Shown one piece after another: positions 23,301-33,418 of a stretch of 64,000 nt of DNA. The stretch lies in assembly GCA_013115145.1 (NCBI GenBank), contig JAAPAO010000067.1:28591-92590 (forward strand), given 5' to 3'. The notes below the pieces were generated by a model. It ran no database searches, had not been told where the DNA came from, and worked only from the letters and a program-made list of their open reading frames with translations. Source of the DNA: Perkinsus chesapeaki. Its lineage: Eukaryota; Perkinsozoa; Perkinsida; Perkinsidae. Position numbers and translations under genes: made by a program. Positions within the stretch are counted from its first letter, which is position 1, and each line of letters starts with the position of its first letter.

Positions 23301-26300
23301 AGGTACTTACTATTATTATTGTCCCTCGATGAGCATTCCATCACAGGCTTCTTTGCGGCACCATGCGGGGTGGTATCATCAGACGGCGGAGAGCTTGCAG
23401 TGTCCTTGAGGAGCGCTTTGGTGGAGCGTCGTCATGGATCCAAGGTCATACATAGGGCTCGGGAGTGTCGGGAATGTTTCTTATCGGTCGTAGAGTTGTC
23501 CTTGATTTTCTACATAGGGCTGATCTTAAGTGTTTACAAACACCTGCGTAGGTTACGGAAATGCCATTAGAGATGCTTGAAGAGTTACTTAAGAAATTTA
23601 TTTAAGCCTTATAAAAGTAGCGGTATCTTATTCGATAATAATAAGGGATGTCTTCAAACTAGGCCGCAGCAGGCTTTGATTATCTCATTAGTAGTATGCT
23701 TTTTGGTAGGTCCATGTGATGGCCGGAGCAGGCCTGATCGATGGCTCAGTGCCAAAGGACGAGTGGAATGAGATACGCCTCAAAATGAGACAGTTTGTTG
23801 GGACTCTTTCTGATGGTGAGCGGAGCGAAGCGATTCGTGAATTACGATTTTGCTGTTAGGTTCGAGGCCTGCTTTACAGGACCCGAAAGATTTCCCGAAC
23901 TTCAACACCTTCTGGTGTGCAGTTTTTGTTGATGAATTAGTTCGACTTGGCATTAAACATTTCGTAAGTTGCCATCACGTTGTGCGTGCGTGCACGTGCG
24001 CATCCGTTGGTCCTCAGGTGGTGTGCCCCGGCAGCCGATCGACTCCATTAACGATAGCTGTTACGCAACATCCTCAAACGTCTCATATTGTAATGAAAAA
24101 TGGATCAGGTTTGAGCGGAGCGAAGTTTTATTATTCTTGTTAAGGTTCACACTGATGAAAGGGGCGCGGCGTTCTACGCTCTTGGGTATGCTAAAGCGAC
24201 TGGCTTGCCGGCACCTGTTATAGTTACTAGTGGTGAGATAGGGTCGAAGAGGGTTACCCGCATTGATGGCCGATATTTTGGATTAATGGAAACAGTCGCA
24301 TCAACAGTGAAATGTCAGAAAACTCTTTGATGTCTTCGCAGTCGAATTTATTTCGGGCACGATCTTCGGTTTTCGGAAATTAGATTGTTTTTTGGGTTTC
24401 GGCTGCGAGAAGCCAGGAGATATGAGTGCGTCGGTTAACCAATTATACTTTACTGTTTTCAGGTTCAGCAGTTGCTAATTTGCTGCCAGCAGTGACCGAG
24501 GCCGAGGCCGCTCGAGTGCCGATGATGCTTTTGACAGCGGACAGACCCGCTGAACTAAGAGATACTGGGTAGGGGCATTATTGGTAATTTCGTGGCGCAG
24601 TGACGATTGTTTCCAGGAGCAACCAGACCACTGATCATATGGGTATCCTGCGGTCCTTCGCTGTGTGGTCTCGAGACATCGCTCCGCCGAGTGAAGCCTT
24701 ACCGATTCGATCGCTACTGAGTGACGTTGATTATGCCGTTGAACGGTGTCTGAGCCAGAGGGGAATGATCCATATGAACCTCCAGTTTCGGGAGAATCTT
24801 GCGCCGGAAGGAGGACCAGTAGGGAATTGAATTGATGGTCTGGATTATCAAAAGGTTTGAGTTCAGGTTCGTGGTGGCCAGTATGGCGAGACGAGCGCGT
24901 TCCATGTGCCAGAAGATGGCCGGTTCACTCGTTGGCAGACGAGATCGACCGAGCCTTTTACACTTCCGGCTCGTCGATCGGAGAGGATTATCAGCGATGA
25001 GAGAATTAAGGAAATGATAGGCAAGTTGGAAGGGTTTTCCTTTCCCCGTTAAGGGCTGTATTTCAGGCTCAAATACAGTGGTTTTGGTTGTGGGGGCATT
25101 ATCGTCACCGATGGAGGCAGCGGCAATCGATGCTGCTGCGGATAAACTACAATGCCTTGTGTTGGCTGACGTCACAAGCGGTAGTATAGAAGGCACTGGT
25201 GTTGGGTTACTTCAGCGGGATACTTTGGTTGTTCGAATCTGATGTTCTTAAATTGTTTCCAGAGGGATGTATCACCTTCTGGTTCATTATTGAGATATTT
25301 CCGGTCGCAATAGCGCGAGTCTGACGGGGCTTGGGGGAGTTAGAGTCGCTGAAATTGGAAGTATAATTTAATAAGAGCCGTGCGTCATCTGTATTCAAGT
25401 TGGAAATACCGTAGCTTTCTCTGGCTTCATTTTAAACTGCTGCTATGTAGGTTGCCGGCGGGAATGCCTTCCGAGTCTATGTCTCGGTTCCCAGCCAGTA
25501 GTGGATCTGCTGGAGCTCAGTCGTCCAGTGGTTGTCAGACTGGGTGGTGCGTTGATATCTAAGCAAGTACAAGGATGGATGTCGTCCAAGATGGGGGGGC
25601 CTGTAGGAACTTCATACCGCTCCTTTCTCTGATCTTATGTCAAGGTTAAGGATCAAATCAGAGTAATTGATGTCCCTATCAGACATGATGTTGACTGGAC
25701 AAGTAAGCAATATCGCTATACAGATATGGAATCCTTCGTCCAGAAAATTTTCGGAAAATCTTATTGGAATTTTCGGGTTTATTCTCGTATGCGTACGTTG
25801 GTGAGTCGAAGTAGAAATGTTGAATTCGAAAGGTTCAACTGTGATTGAGCTTCAATTGTGAATGATAGCTTTCCCGTCAGGCACCACCACCCTCGATGCC
25901 ACTTGCTCCGAGTTCGCTCGTATGGTTGATGATCTGAGTGTATCGCCACAGGTACCCCAGCCATGCCTCGCTTCCTCCAGACCCTGCTGCTTGTTCAGGT
26001 GCTCAAATCTAATAGGGTGCTTCGTGACAGGGTTAAGGCGATCAGTCGTCGGGTGGACAAAACCGTTGAAGATGAACTTGGCAATTCCTGTAGCATTGAA
26101 GCGCTAGACGTAGGGATCTATTCCTGGCAGGCACTGAACCTAATATTTCACGAACTCTGGCTAGTTTTGTGGCGCGCAAGAATGAGGCATTGGTCATCAG
26201 TAGCAGCATGAGCTGTCGTAATTTCGACACGTTCGTGAGTACATTGTTTCTTCGTGCCTGTAATCTCCAATTTTCAGTGTCCTCTCGGCTTGGATCTTCC

Positions 26301-28134
26301 TCGGGTATCCTGTAGTAGAGGGGTCAGTGGCATCGACGGCACAATAAGTATTTGCCTGCTTCGCTCCGCTCCTGTTGTTGTATTTACTTTTCAGGCACGG
26401 TTATTGGATACGCCTTTGGACTTGGTCGAGCGACGAATCTTTTGATTGGTGATGTGGCTAGTATACACGATTTGAACTCGATAGTTCAGTAAGATTCTAA
26501 ATGAGGTCGATTGGCTGCAGCTGCAGTTGGCTGCGTATCTTAGGTTGGCCAACTACCTGAGTGGGCGTGGTGTGATGGGCGACGTTAAGGTTCCTTTGGT
26601 TAAGCTTGTTGTCTGCAACAACGATGGTGGCAGTATGTTCAAGTTCGTGCCGATCGGGAAGTATTCTGATGACGTTGGGTTCAATGAGAACTTCCGAACT
26701 CCCAGTGGAGTGTCATTCGCCGGCGCTGCTAAGATGATGGGCTTGAATCACTGCTCGACTGTCGATAGCCTCGAGAAACTGACCAATGCCCTCGATAAGA
26801 GCGGTCTTACGGAGATTGTAAGTGGTAGCGGAGTAGTCGAGCTTCGTTGTTCATGGTGGCAGTGAAGAGAATTTAAGCTATGGAACTTTCTCGCGGGAAG
26901 GAATTCTTGTGGAATTCTATTTTGGAATCAACCACTGGCATGTCTGTCTGATAGATACCAGAGACCACCCAAGATGAGGACGTGGCATTGCGCCGGCGGA
27001 TATCAGCTGCTATTGGTCAGGTTGTTGATGACACGCTTAGGCTTCATCCGAGAGTTAAATTAAGGTGCGCGAAGTGAATAGTGGGATTTTATCATCATTA
27101 TAAGTTTATACACGTATCCAGAAACGTTTTAATCTCCGCCTGGGCCTGAAAAGATACTAGAGTACTAATTTTCGAAATCAATTATTGCCGTTCTTGATGA
27201 AAATAAATCACAGTAAAATTTCCGTAAGTTCCACGCAACTGCAGCGAGCTTTATACAGCGGATAGGTGGGCAGCAACTTATGAGAAAGATGACTGAGACA
27301 AATCCTGCAGCACTGGGGGAAATGATACCATGTTCATGTGTTACTGTTTTCAGTTATATCCGCGGCGGTACTCCTGGTAAGGCTCCCCTCGTGCTTCTAC
27401 ATGGCTGGATGGGCAGCGCGAAGTCCTTCTCCGATTGGCTTGGGTGTGACGAACTTGCTGCCAAGTACGACATCATTGCCATTAGTCTACCTGGTCACGG
27501 TGACTCGTTGCCTCTTGAGAGCAGCACTTTGTTCGATTACGGTATGTCGGCCACGATCCCCAACCTCCGTGGTTTGGTCAAGGAGTTGTTCCACAATAAG
27601 CCGGTCACGTTATGTGGGTACTCGCTTGGCGGGCGAGTAGCTCTTGAATGGGCGCGTCGTGCTCCAGCGGATATCACTCGTTTGGTCATTCTTGCCGCCA
27701 GCACCTTCGTTGGTGGCCCTGCGGTGCGCGAGAAGCGCTGGTGGACTGACTGCGCCTGGGCTGACAAACTTGAGTCTCGCAATCTGGACCTTGGTCTGTT
27801 CCTCACCAAATGGTATGGCTCAGGCTCGGTGTTTGCAGACCTGCCGACCCGGAGGCCTGAGGAGTTCTTCGGCCAATGGTTGCCATCACGTGTCGGTGAA
27901 GCTGCTAATCCCTTAGGATGGGCGAAGTCAATGTTGGCCATGAGCCAGGCGTGGGGTGTCGACTGCACTGATGTCCCTGTTGATAGATTTGTCGCTGGTG
28001 CGTTGGACGCCAAATACTCTCGTATGAAGATATCTCTGGCAAGCGATAAAGATAGGATAATCATTCCAGATGTGGGCCACAGTCTTCTTTGGGAAGTTGA
28101 CTGTGAGACCCTCATTCACGCTGCAATGCTGTAG
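20310..28134 (+). CDS. PHYLLO: PHYLLO-like fusion: isochorismate synthase (MenF) - SEPHCHC synthase (MenD) - SHCHC synthase (MenH)
   Basis: Trifunctional naphthoquinone (phylloquinone or menaquinone) pathway protein read through many small introns. The MenF part spans to about 23815: [84 protein letters not shown] and [20 protein letters not shown]. MenD runs about 23860-27061: [77 protein letters not shown], and the ThDP-binding [14 protein letters not shown]. MenH is one exon, 27354-28134: LVLLHGWMG, nucleophile elbow [15 protein letters not shown] and GHSLLWE. Reading frame is continuous across the checked introns, so the three domains appear to be one polypeptide. MenC, which sits between MenD and MenH in full PHYLLO, is absent. 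The 5' end is uncertain: 20310 is a possible start, and the upstream N-terminal exons (20590-20750) are only weakly MenF-like. Confidence 0.88.
20414..20461. repeat. 22-bp direct repeat near a putative splice acceptor
   Basis: Two exact copies of GCAAGTTGACCTATTTTGTATC at 20414-20435 and 20440-20461, the second followed by TTTAG. This resembles the tandemly duplicated acceptor region in the ACSL intron. Confidence 0.85.
21821..21892 (-). repeat. tRNA-like sequence in a PHYLLO intron (family C, antisense)
   Basis: On the minus strand a D-arm-like GCCTAATAGTCGAGCG is followed by an A-box/B-box spacing and GCGTTCGAACCCCGC. The acceptor stem does not pair, so this is not a working tRNA gene. It lies directly before the acceptor of the exon beginning near 21899. 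Confidence 0.45.
22930..22960. repeat. Perfect hairpin, 14-bp arms, between MenF exons
   Basis: AGCATTTCCTACTA and TAGTAGGAAATGCT around CTG, just downstream of the exon encoding [16 protein letters not shown]. It probably lies in an intron. Confidence 0.85.
23816..23859 (+). repeat. 44-nt intron with family A motif at the MenF/MenD junction
   Basis: GT-AG intron; removal gives [20 protein letters not shown] in frame. The motif AGCGGAGCGAAGCG is at 23819-23832, three bases inside the donor. Confidence 0.8.
24090..24144 (+). repeat. 55-nt MenD intron with family A motif
   Basis: Removal joins PQTSHI to [22 protein letters not shown] lies at 24114-24125. Confidence 0.8.
24569..24616 (+). repeat. 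48-nt MenD intron with family B motif (sense)
   Basis: Removal joins ELRDTG to [29 protein letters not shown] starts at 24586. Confidence 0.85.
26348..26394 (+). repeat. 47-nt MenD intron with family A motif, opposite orientation
   Basis: Removal joins SGIDGTI to [24 protein letters not shown] at 26358-26370 is the reverse complement of the motif seen in the 23816 and 24090 introns of the same gene. Confidence 0.85.
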
Positions 28135-29373
28135 ACTTGTAGTAACTACTTCTTTACTCCTATCGAGTCATTAGCGCCTCATGCTGCGCTTAGTGTTTCT
28201 AAACGCCTATTGCTTGAGCGATCTTATGTTGTGTTTTAGAGTAATCTTGAACGTCAGCTAATGCTGTCTCTATGAAAAAAGCGACCTTAATTATTGCAGA
28301 CACAGTCTCCTCGTTAGCTTCATACTGTAAACAGACCTACACTGATATCGCAGCCTTGATAATGAGATACAAATTTCTACACCTGTTCATCTGCTATAGG
28401 AGGACCCTAGGACTCTACAACACACGCCAACTTGGTCCCTTCCGCGACATCCTTGACACTGAAAATGTCCATCGTGAACATTTGCAAGCAAAAGAACGAG
28501 ATAGCAGCATTCGGGCGTTTCTCCAATCCAGCCTCAAATGGTGTTGTTGTTGTCCCTTACTTCGTGGGCGAAGCTTGAGTGGCGCTCAGTGTGTGCATCC
28601 AGGAAGCCACAATGGTGAAGGTGTTCGGGCCTCTAGGAGCAGTGTGCGCCACTTACTCGATGTTTGACGCTTTTTTGGGGCTTCTGACAAGAAACACTAG
28701 GAAGAACGTGCACCTAGAGGCCGCGCCAGCGCCCTTCAAGAAAAAATTAAAATTCTTCCCATACTGTTTGTTCACAAATTGTTCCTGTAAATATTCCCAG
28801 GAACAGGAAACAATAACCAATTATTCCCGGAGATGTACAACCCTGTAAATTGCGAGCTCTCCTCTCCTCCGAGGAATGTTCTTCCTTCACCAGCTCAGGT
28901 CACGGTGAGGCGGCGCACAGCAGCATACACCCGCTCCCTAATGGTTATTTCATAAACTAGAGAAGATAAGCAGCCATACTCGAAATTATTGTCTGCTATT
29001 TTCAGAAAATAACAGAAAATAATTTGGATTTCCCGTGAATCGCCTCGCATCCGTACTTTGGGTAGACTCCAACACGGGCATGTTTGTTGATACAGTATTA
29101 TAAATTAAGTAGTAGTGTAATGGGTAAAACCTCGGAGTTAACTACGTCTCCGTCTCTCATCGATCAATCGATGTAGCTAATGAGGCGCTACTATAACAAA
29201 GATGAATGATGCGCTGAAGCATCTACATTCTTAATATCATCAGGATCATCATATAAACTTGAAACTCATATAAGGCTGCGTTATCTTCATGAAGGAGAAT
29301 TATTCTGATAGAGCGGTGTTCCTGTACAACGGGTCTCTACCGACAACACTAAAAAGTTGGATACACACATTCA
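28135..29373. other. Intergenic, no convincing gene
   Basis: The plus frames 28272-28667 and 28579-28848 are open and partly hydrophobic, but I found no family match or start and splice logic. They may include the 3' UTR of the fusion gene. Confidence 0.35.
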
Positions 29374-29832
29374 TCATCTTGCGCATACGATAGCTGGATA
29401 GAGGTGGTTAGCCGGTAGAGCGATAACGTTACCGGGATCACCAAGGTCTAGCACAAGTCGTGCTGGCCCATCAAGCCATGCAGCCTGTCGCAAAGCTGTG
29501 CGCCCCAGGTTAAGTCCGGCAATATGTTGATCATTGAATTCATTGATGAGCTCTAGGCGGTCTTGATCATGCCAATCAAAGGTAATAGTATCATCGTTCA
29601 TGTCGTACCCGAGACGTATGTGGAAGGCAAATTCTTCAGTATCGATCAAGAACAGAACTTGTGGTGGGACACGGCCTGGCTGAAACGGTAGAAAGGCAAC
29701 GTTGATACTGGCCACAAAATTACCGTTAGGAGAGTAGCGCAACATGAAGGACACCCCGTTCAGCTGGGCATCACCGCAGGCGACTAGGGCCATCAGAAAC
29801 CAGCCGTGAATCAGCATCATAGTCAGCTTCAA
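29374..29832 (-). CDS. Short intronless secreted protein, unknown function
   Basis: A 152-residue frame beginning with a clear signal peptide (MKLTMMLIHGWFLMALVACG). The mature part contains PPQVLFLIDTEEFAFHI, which is vaguely like the strand-DTG region of a pepsin N-lobe but with DTE instead of DTG. That resemblance is weak and could be chance. It is intronless like the other secreted genes nearby (31003, 32873, 13876) and unlike the intron-rich housekeeping genes. Confidence 0.6.
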   Translation of the reverse strand: MKLTMMLIHGWFLMALVACGDAQLNGVSFMLRYSPNGNFVASINVAFLPFQPGRVPPQVLFLIDTEEFAFHIRLGYDMNDDTITFDWHDQDRLELINEFNDQHIAGLNLGRTALRQAAWLDGPARLVLDLGDPGNVIALPANHLYPAIVCAR

Positions 29833-31002
29833 CAGTTTTTGAAGGCGACTTTAGCAATCGTTTTAGCCAGGTAACTTGCTGGGCGCACGTACTGCCGCTG
29901 TAACAGCGGCTCGGCTGAAAGTTCCATGCTCCGGAGCCGAGCATTTGACATATTATCGACTTCGTTCATTCACTATGATTGGTCGCAGATTGCCTTCAAG
30001 TGACACACTAAGAGGTTTCGGTCGCTCTGCTCCTGAGAGGACGGAGAGCGGACCTAGACATGCCAAGCTTTATATAGCTGATATTGTGAGCTGGGGCGTA
30101 TGTGCAACTCGGCTTCATCTCTCTCACTCAATATAAAGGGATAAGGCTGGGCACAAGACAATCACACCTGCAGTAGGTGACCTGGTCGGTGACCTACTCG
30201 ACTGAACTCAGAGAAAGCCTCAAAGAGTAGAACCACTTAAGCGGAAAATCTTCCTGCGGTTGTTCCCTTAACCAAGCCGCTTGTTAGAAACACTCGCCTT
30301 GGATAAAGGAGCTCCCGCAGAAACACGGTGCTTCTCCCGGAGCGACACGGTGGGTAGCCTACCCAGGATAGGCGCTTTCCAGCACTGGCAAGTCTGAAAA
30401 AAGCGCCGAAGTGCCAGCGAAAAAGCGGATCTTCCGCGACACGGACACGTGAAGGGTTGAAAAGCAGAACAATTCTGCGTCTCAAGCTCAGTGGAGGCTC
30501 CAGAACAAGGCGTGGAGCGCGGCGTACAAGCCGACCGACTCTCTCGCTGCATTAGGTGCGAAAGGCGTAAGGTGTGAAATAGGCCGCCTCACACCTTAAG
30601 GCACCTTCCGCCTTGCACCGTTCGTAAGGAGCAAGGTGACAGACTCTTCCTGCAGTGCAGGCTGCACTTCGCTCATTTACTCTACGCACAACAAGTGGAG
30701 CTCCGCAAATACCGGAATCGAATGCGACTGACTATAGCCGATATACTCGGAGTGCGTCTCCCCATGAGACCCTCATATTGTATAGCAGTCGCACAGCTCA
30801 AGACAACGTGGCAAGAGTAGGTCACTTTTCATCGCGGAAGCATTTTCGCCTCGCCGGTGGAGTTTCGCATGCATACTTTTAAAGCTATGAGGAAGTTGCA
30901 CGTACATCGGGGCTCTCGATGACCGGGCACACTTGGGTATCCGTCACTTTAACCTCAGGATCCCTGAACCAGTTCCACACTGATTGTTCATCACTCTCCC
31001 GT
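29833..31002. other. Intergenic with hairpins
   Basis: No gene recognised. It includes an imperfect inverted repeat around 30172-30200 (AGTAGGT...ACCTACT) and a perfect stem at 30568-30598. Confidence 0.4.
30568..30598. repeat. Hairpin, 10-bp arms
   Basis: TAAGGTGTGA and TCACACCTTA around AATAGGCCGCC. Confidence 0.85.
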
Positions 31003-31557
31003 ATGACGAACATCGCTCTGCTCGCTCTCCTTGTTGGTGTGCTACCTGAATGTTATGCTGAGGACATCCTGCGTGGATACGTACTCCGAGTTGCGGATGG
31101 GGAATGGCAGATTATGGTGGCATTTGAACCATATAGCGATAGGGTATACATTTCGGCTAATTCTCCTCAACACTCAATCAATGCTTTTTTGCCCTACGAG
31201 GTTGATTTGGACGAGGGTGTGCCGATAGAGGTCCATCTGCTATGGGACCATCCCAGCGCGTCTACAACAAGGGCCAGCTTCTTGAGGTCTATTGGGGACG
31301 CTGGAATCAATGATCCTGAGATCACCGCAGATGACCGAATCGATACCATATATGTGTCACGAGATGATTTTGGAAATAATGTCGTCAATATATTAGCGCT
31401 GGCCCCGCGACTGAGCCGCTTACCTGTAGTTGTGTCAACAACCACCGACCCATTACACACCTTCAGCATGGCTATAATTGCTTTGTTCTGTGCTATACAC
31501 AACAGTTATCAACCACACAGAAGTCTGATCGACGAGAGCTTGCTAACTGATGCTTAG
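31003..31557 (+). CDS. Secreted protein of a local paralogous family (copy 1)
   Basis: Intronless frame of about 184 residues. An in-frame M lies upstream at 30919, but the M at 31003 opens a normal signal peptide (MTNIALLALLVGVLPECYAE), so I chose it. The mature protein aligns end to end with the convergent gene at 32873-33418: RGYVLRVADGEWQIMVAFE against RGHVFSIANGHWQIVVTFE, then INAFLPYE/LDAFVPYE, IEVHLLW/IPVHLLW, NILALAPRLSRL/NIFELGPGLSRL and the C-terminal IALFCAIHNSYQPHR/VALFCSIQSRYRPGR. No known domain was recognised. A role outside the cell or in the secretory pathway is inferred from the signal peptide only. Confidence 0.75.
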   Translation: MTNIALLALLVGVLPECYAEDILRGYVLRVADGEWQIMVAFEPYSDRVYISANSPQHSINAFLPYEVDLDEGVPIEVHLLWDHPSASTTRASFLRSIGDAGINDPEITADDRIDTIYVSRDDFGNNVVNILALAPRLSRLPVVVSTTTDPLHTFSMAIIALFCAIHNSYQPHRSLIDESLLTDA

Positions 31558-32872
31558 TATTGACTCTTTCTGTGGTATTCTTAGAAAAGTATCCTATGCC
31601 GTTTAGTTATGCTGTTCTTGAAAGTTTCAAGTTGAAACGGTCTATCGGTATGATGATGTTGCTCCTCCAACGATCCGATGACATCCCTCATGCTTCACGG
31701 GTGTGTATTCCTGTAATCTGAGTACAGTACTCGTTTCACTAATCCAGGATATCATTATCATCACCCGCCTCATCCGCTATCATAAACAATGGGCAATAAT
31801 TGGTCGCCCGTTCAACACAACAATCTTTTATAAGAAAGAACTTTCACTGGCCGGGAGCTGTGTTGAGTCAATCAAGATGAAGTGAACTAATTATTGATTC
31901 TTCGGGGTAAGCCGACTTTGGCGAGGTAGACGAAACCACCACCGCCGGCACATCATGGGTCTATTAAGTTAACCCACTCGATACAGGGTTCCGTGTATTG
32001 TTGCTGGGGGGTTCCAAGTTGCTCACTTCGAGGGTCGTCTCCAAACGTGTGCTGCAACTGAACATCACCCTATCTATCGCACCGTGTTGGGTGCACACAG
32101 TAAGTGTCGACAACGCTACCGTACCCCAGTCTGCCGTCATCTACTTTAATGGGTCAAAGGATGGTCACTGACCATTGGTCAGCTGCTGAACGCAGCGGGC
32201 ACTGACCCATTGCCGAGCCAGAGGTGGCGGACATGCTGCGCAGTTGACTGTCTCATTGTATTGTAGTCTTGTGGTATTCTTCCCAGTGAGGCTCTATGGA
32301 GGTCTATTATAGCTACAACAGGAGTTCACCTCTCCAGCTTAATCAAGGCTACGAGCTTGAATTGAAATGACCTCCCTCTGAACTAACGCTACTCAGGGAT
32401 GAAACTCGGACTCGAAACCCGAATAACTACTTATCCATCTTATGATACCTTATATGAACCAAGTTCTTATTAAAGGCACCTTGAGCATCGAGATATGTGG
32501 CTGAGATCCGCCTGGTGATTCCTTCGCCAAAAAATTAGTATGCTTGCACCAGCATGTGTGATGGACAATTGAGGTAACCACTGAACACACGATGTGTTGG
32601 TCTTATGGGTGTAGACTGTACTAGGCGTATAGCCCAATAACCAAGTTAAGTAAAAGACAACTACAACGGGACAAATTAGTTAACAATTCTGAGACTATCA
32701 GGGAATAGCGTCTGCGCATGATGCAAGAACGCTCGTCATAACGATCGATCAGGTTCAAGGTTCAAGGCTGGTATCAACAAGTGTTTATCCTACAAACGAC
32801 AACGAGACCATCATAACATATACACTGGCAGACGCGAAGCATAGAATAAGTAGAGATACTTGAGAATAGTCA
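31558..32872. other. Intergenic between convergent paralogues, no gene seen
   Basis: Only short scattered frames; nothing recognisable on either strand. Confidence 0.45.
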
Positions 32873-33418
32873 TCAAGTTGATAGGCTCCTGCCGAAAGGA
32901 TTCCTCCCCGGCCGATAACGGCTCTGTATCGAACAGAACAGAGCGACCACAACCAGATTCAAGCTTCTTCTGAAATCGGTACTTGTTGGCACAAGGTTAA
33001 GGCGAGACAAACCCGGTCCTAACTCGAATATGTTGAGGACATCGTCCTCGGTGTCGTTTTCAGCCAAAAAAATAGTAGTAAAAGGGTTATCCCCGCTGAG
33101 ATCAGCATGAAGTAATCCAGCATTCCTCATAGAAGAGACGAAGTCGGTGTAGGTTGACCCAGATGCACCAGGACTGCCCCACAGCAGATGGACAGGTATG
33201 GACACAGCATCAGGGTCTCCAAGCTCATAGGGTACAAAAGCGTCGAGCCATTGGTCAGGGGAAGCAGCTTGGATGTATAACAGATCCCTGTCTGACTCAA
33301 ATGTAACCACAATCTGCCAATGCCCATTCGCAATAGAGAAAACATGCCCACGTGGAAACTCTTGACCGTAAGACATGGATAGCGCAGCCAAGAGTGAGCC
33401 AAAGAAGATGCTCTTCAT
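32873..33418 (-). CDS. Secreted protein of a local paralogous family (copy 2)
   Basis: Intronless 181-residue frame starting with a signal peptide (MKSIFFGSLLAALSMSYGQ). Clearly homologous over its whole length to the gene at 31003-31557, with conserved Trp, Tyr and Leu positions and a shared LFC.I...Y.P.R C-terminal motif. The two genes converge with about 1.3 kb between them. That geometry fits an inverted duplication followed by divergence. Function unknown; not a family I can name. Confidence 0.78.
   Translation of the reverse strand: MKSIFFGSLLAALSMSYGQEFPRGHVFSIANGHWQIVVTFESDRDLLYIQAASPDQWLDAFVPYELGDPDAVSIPVHLLWGSPGASGSTYTDFVSSMRNAGLLHADLSGDNPFTTIFLAENDTEDDVLNIFELGPGLSRLNLVPTSTDFRRSLNLVVVALFCSIQSRYRPGRNPFGRSLST

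Noticed and set aside
26164-26176. Another family B copy (TTTTGTGGCGCGC) in MenD
   Set aside because: Here it is coding: it encodes FVAR within [18 protein letters not shown], a proper MenD segment.
27280-27353. MenH starting at the M at 27280 as a separate gene
   Set aside because: The stretch before 27354 is an intron by frame: MenD's last exon joins directly to [13 protein letters not shown], and TGTTTTCAG is a strong acceptor.
28272-28848. Extra gene downstream of the fusion
   Set aside because: Open frames only; no family match, no consistent splice chain.
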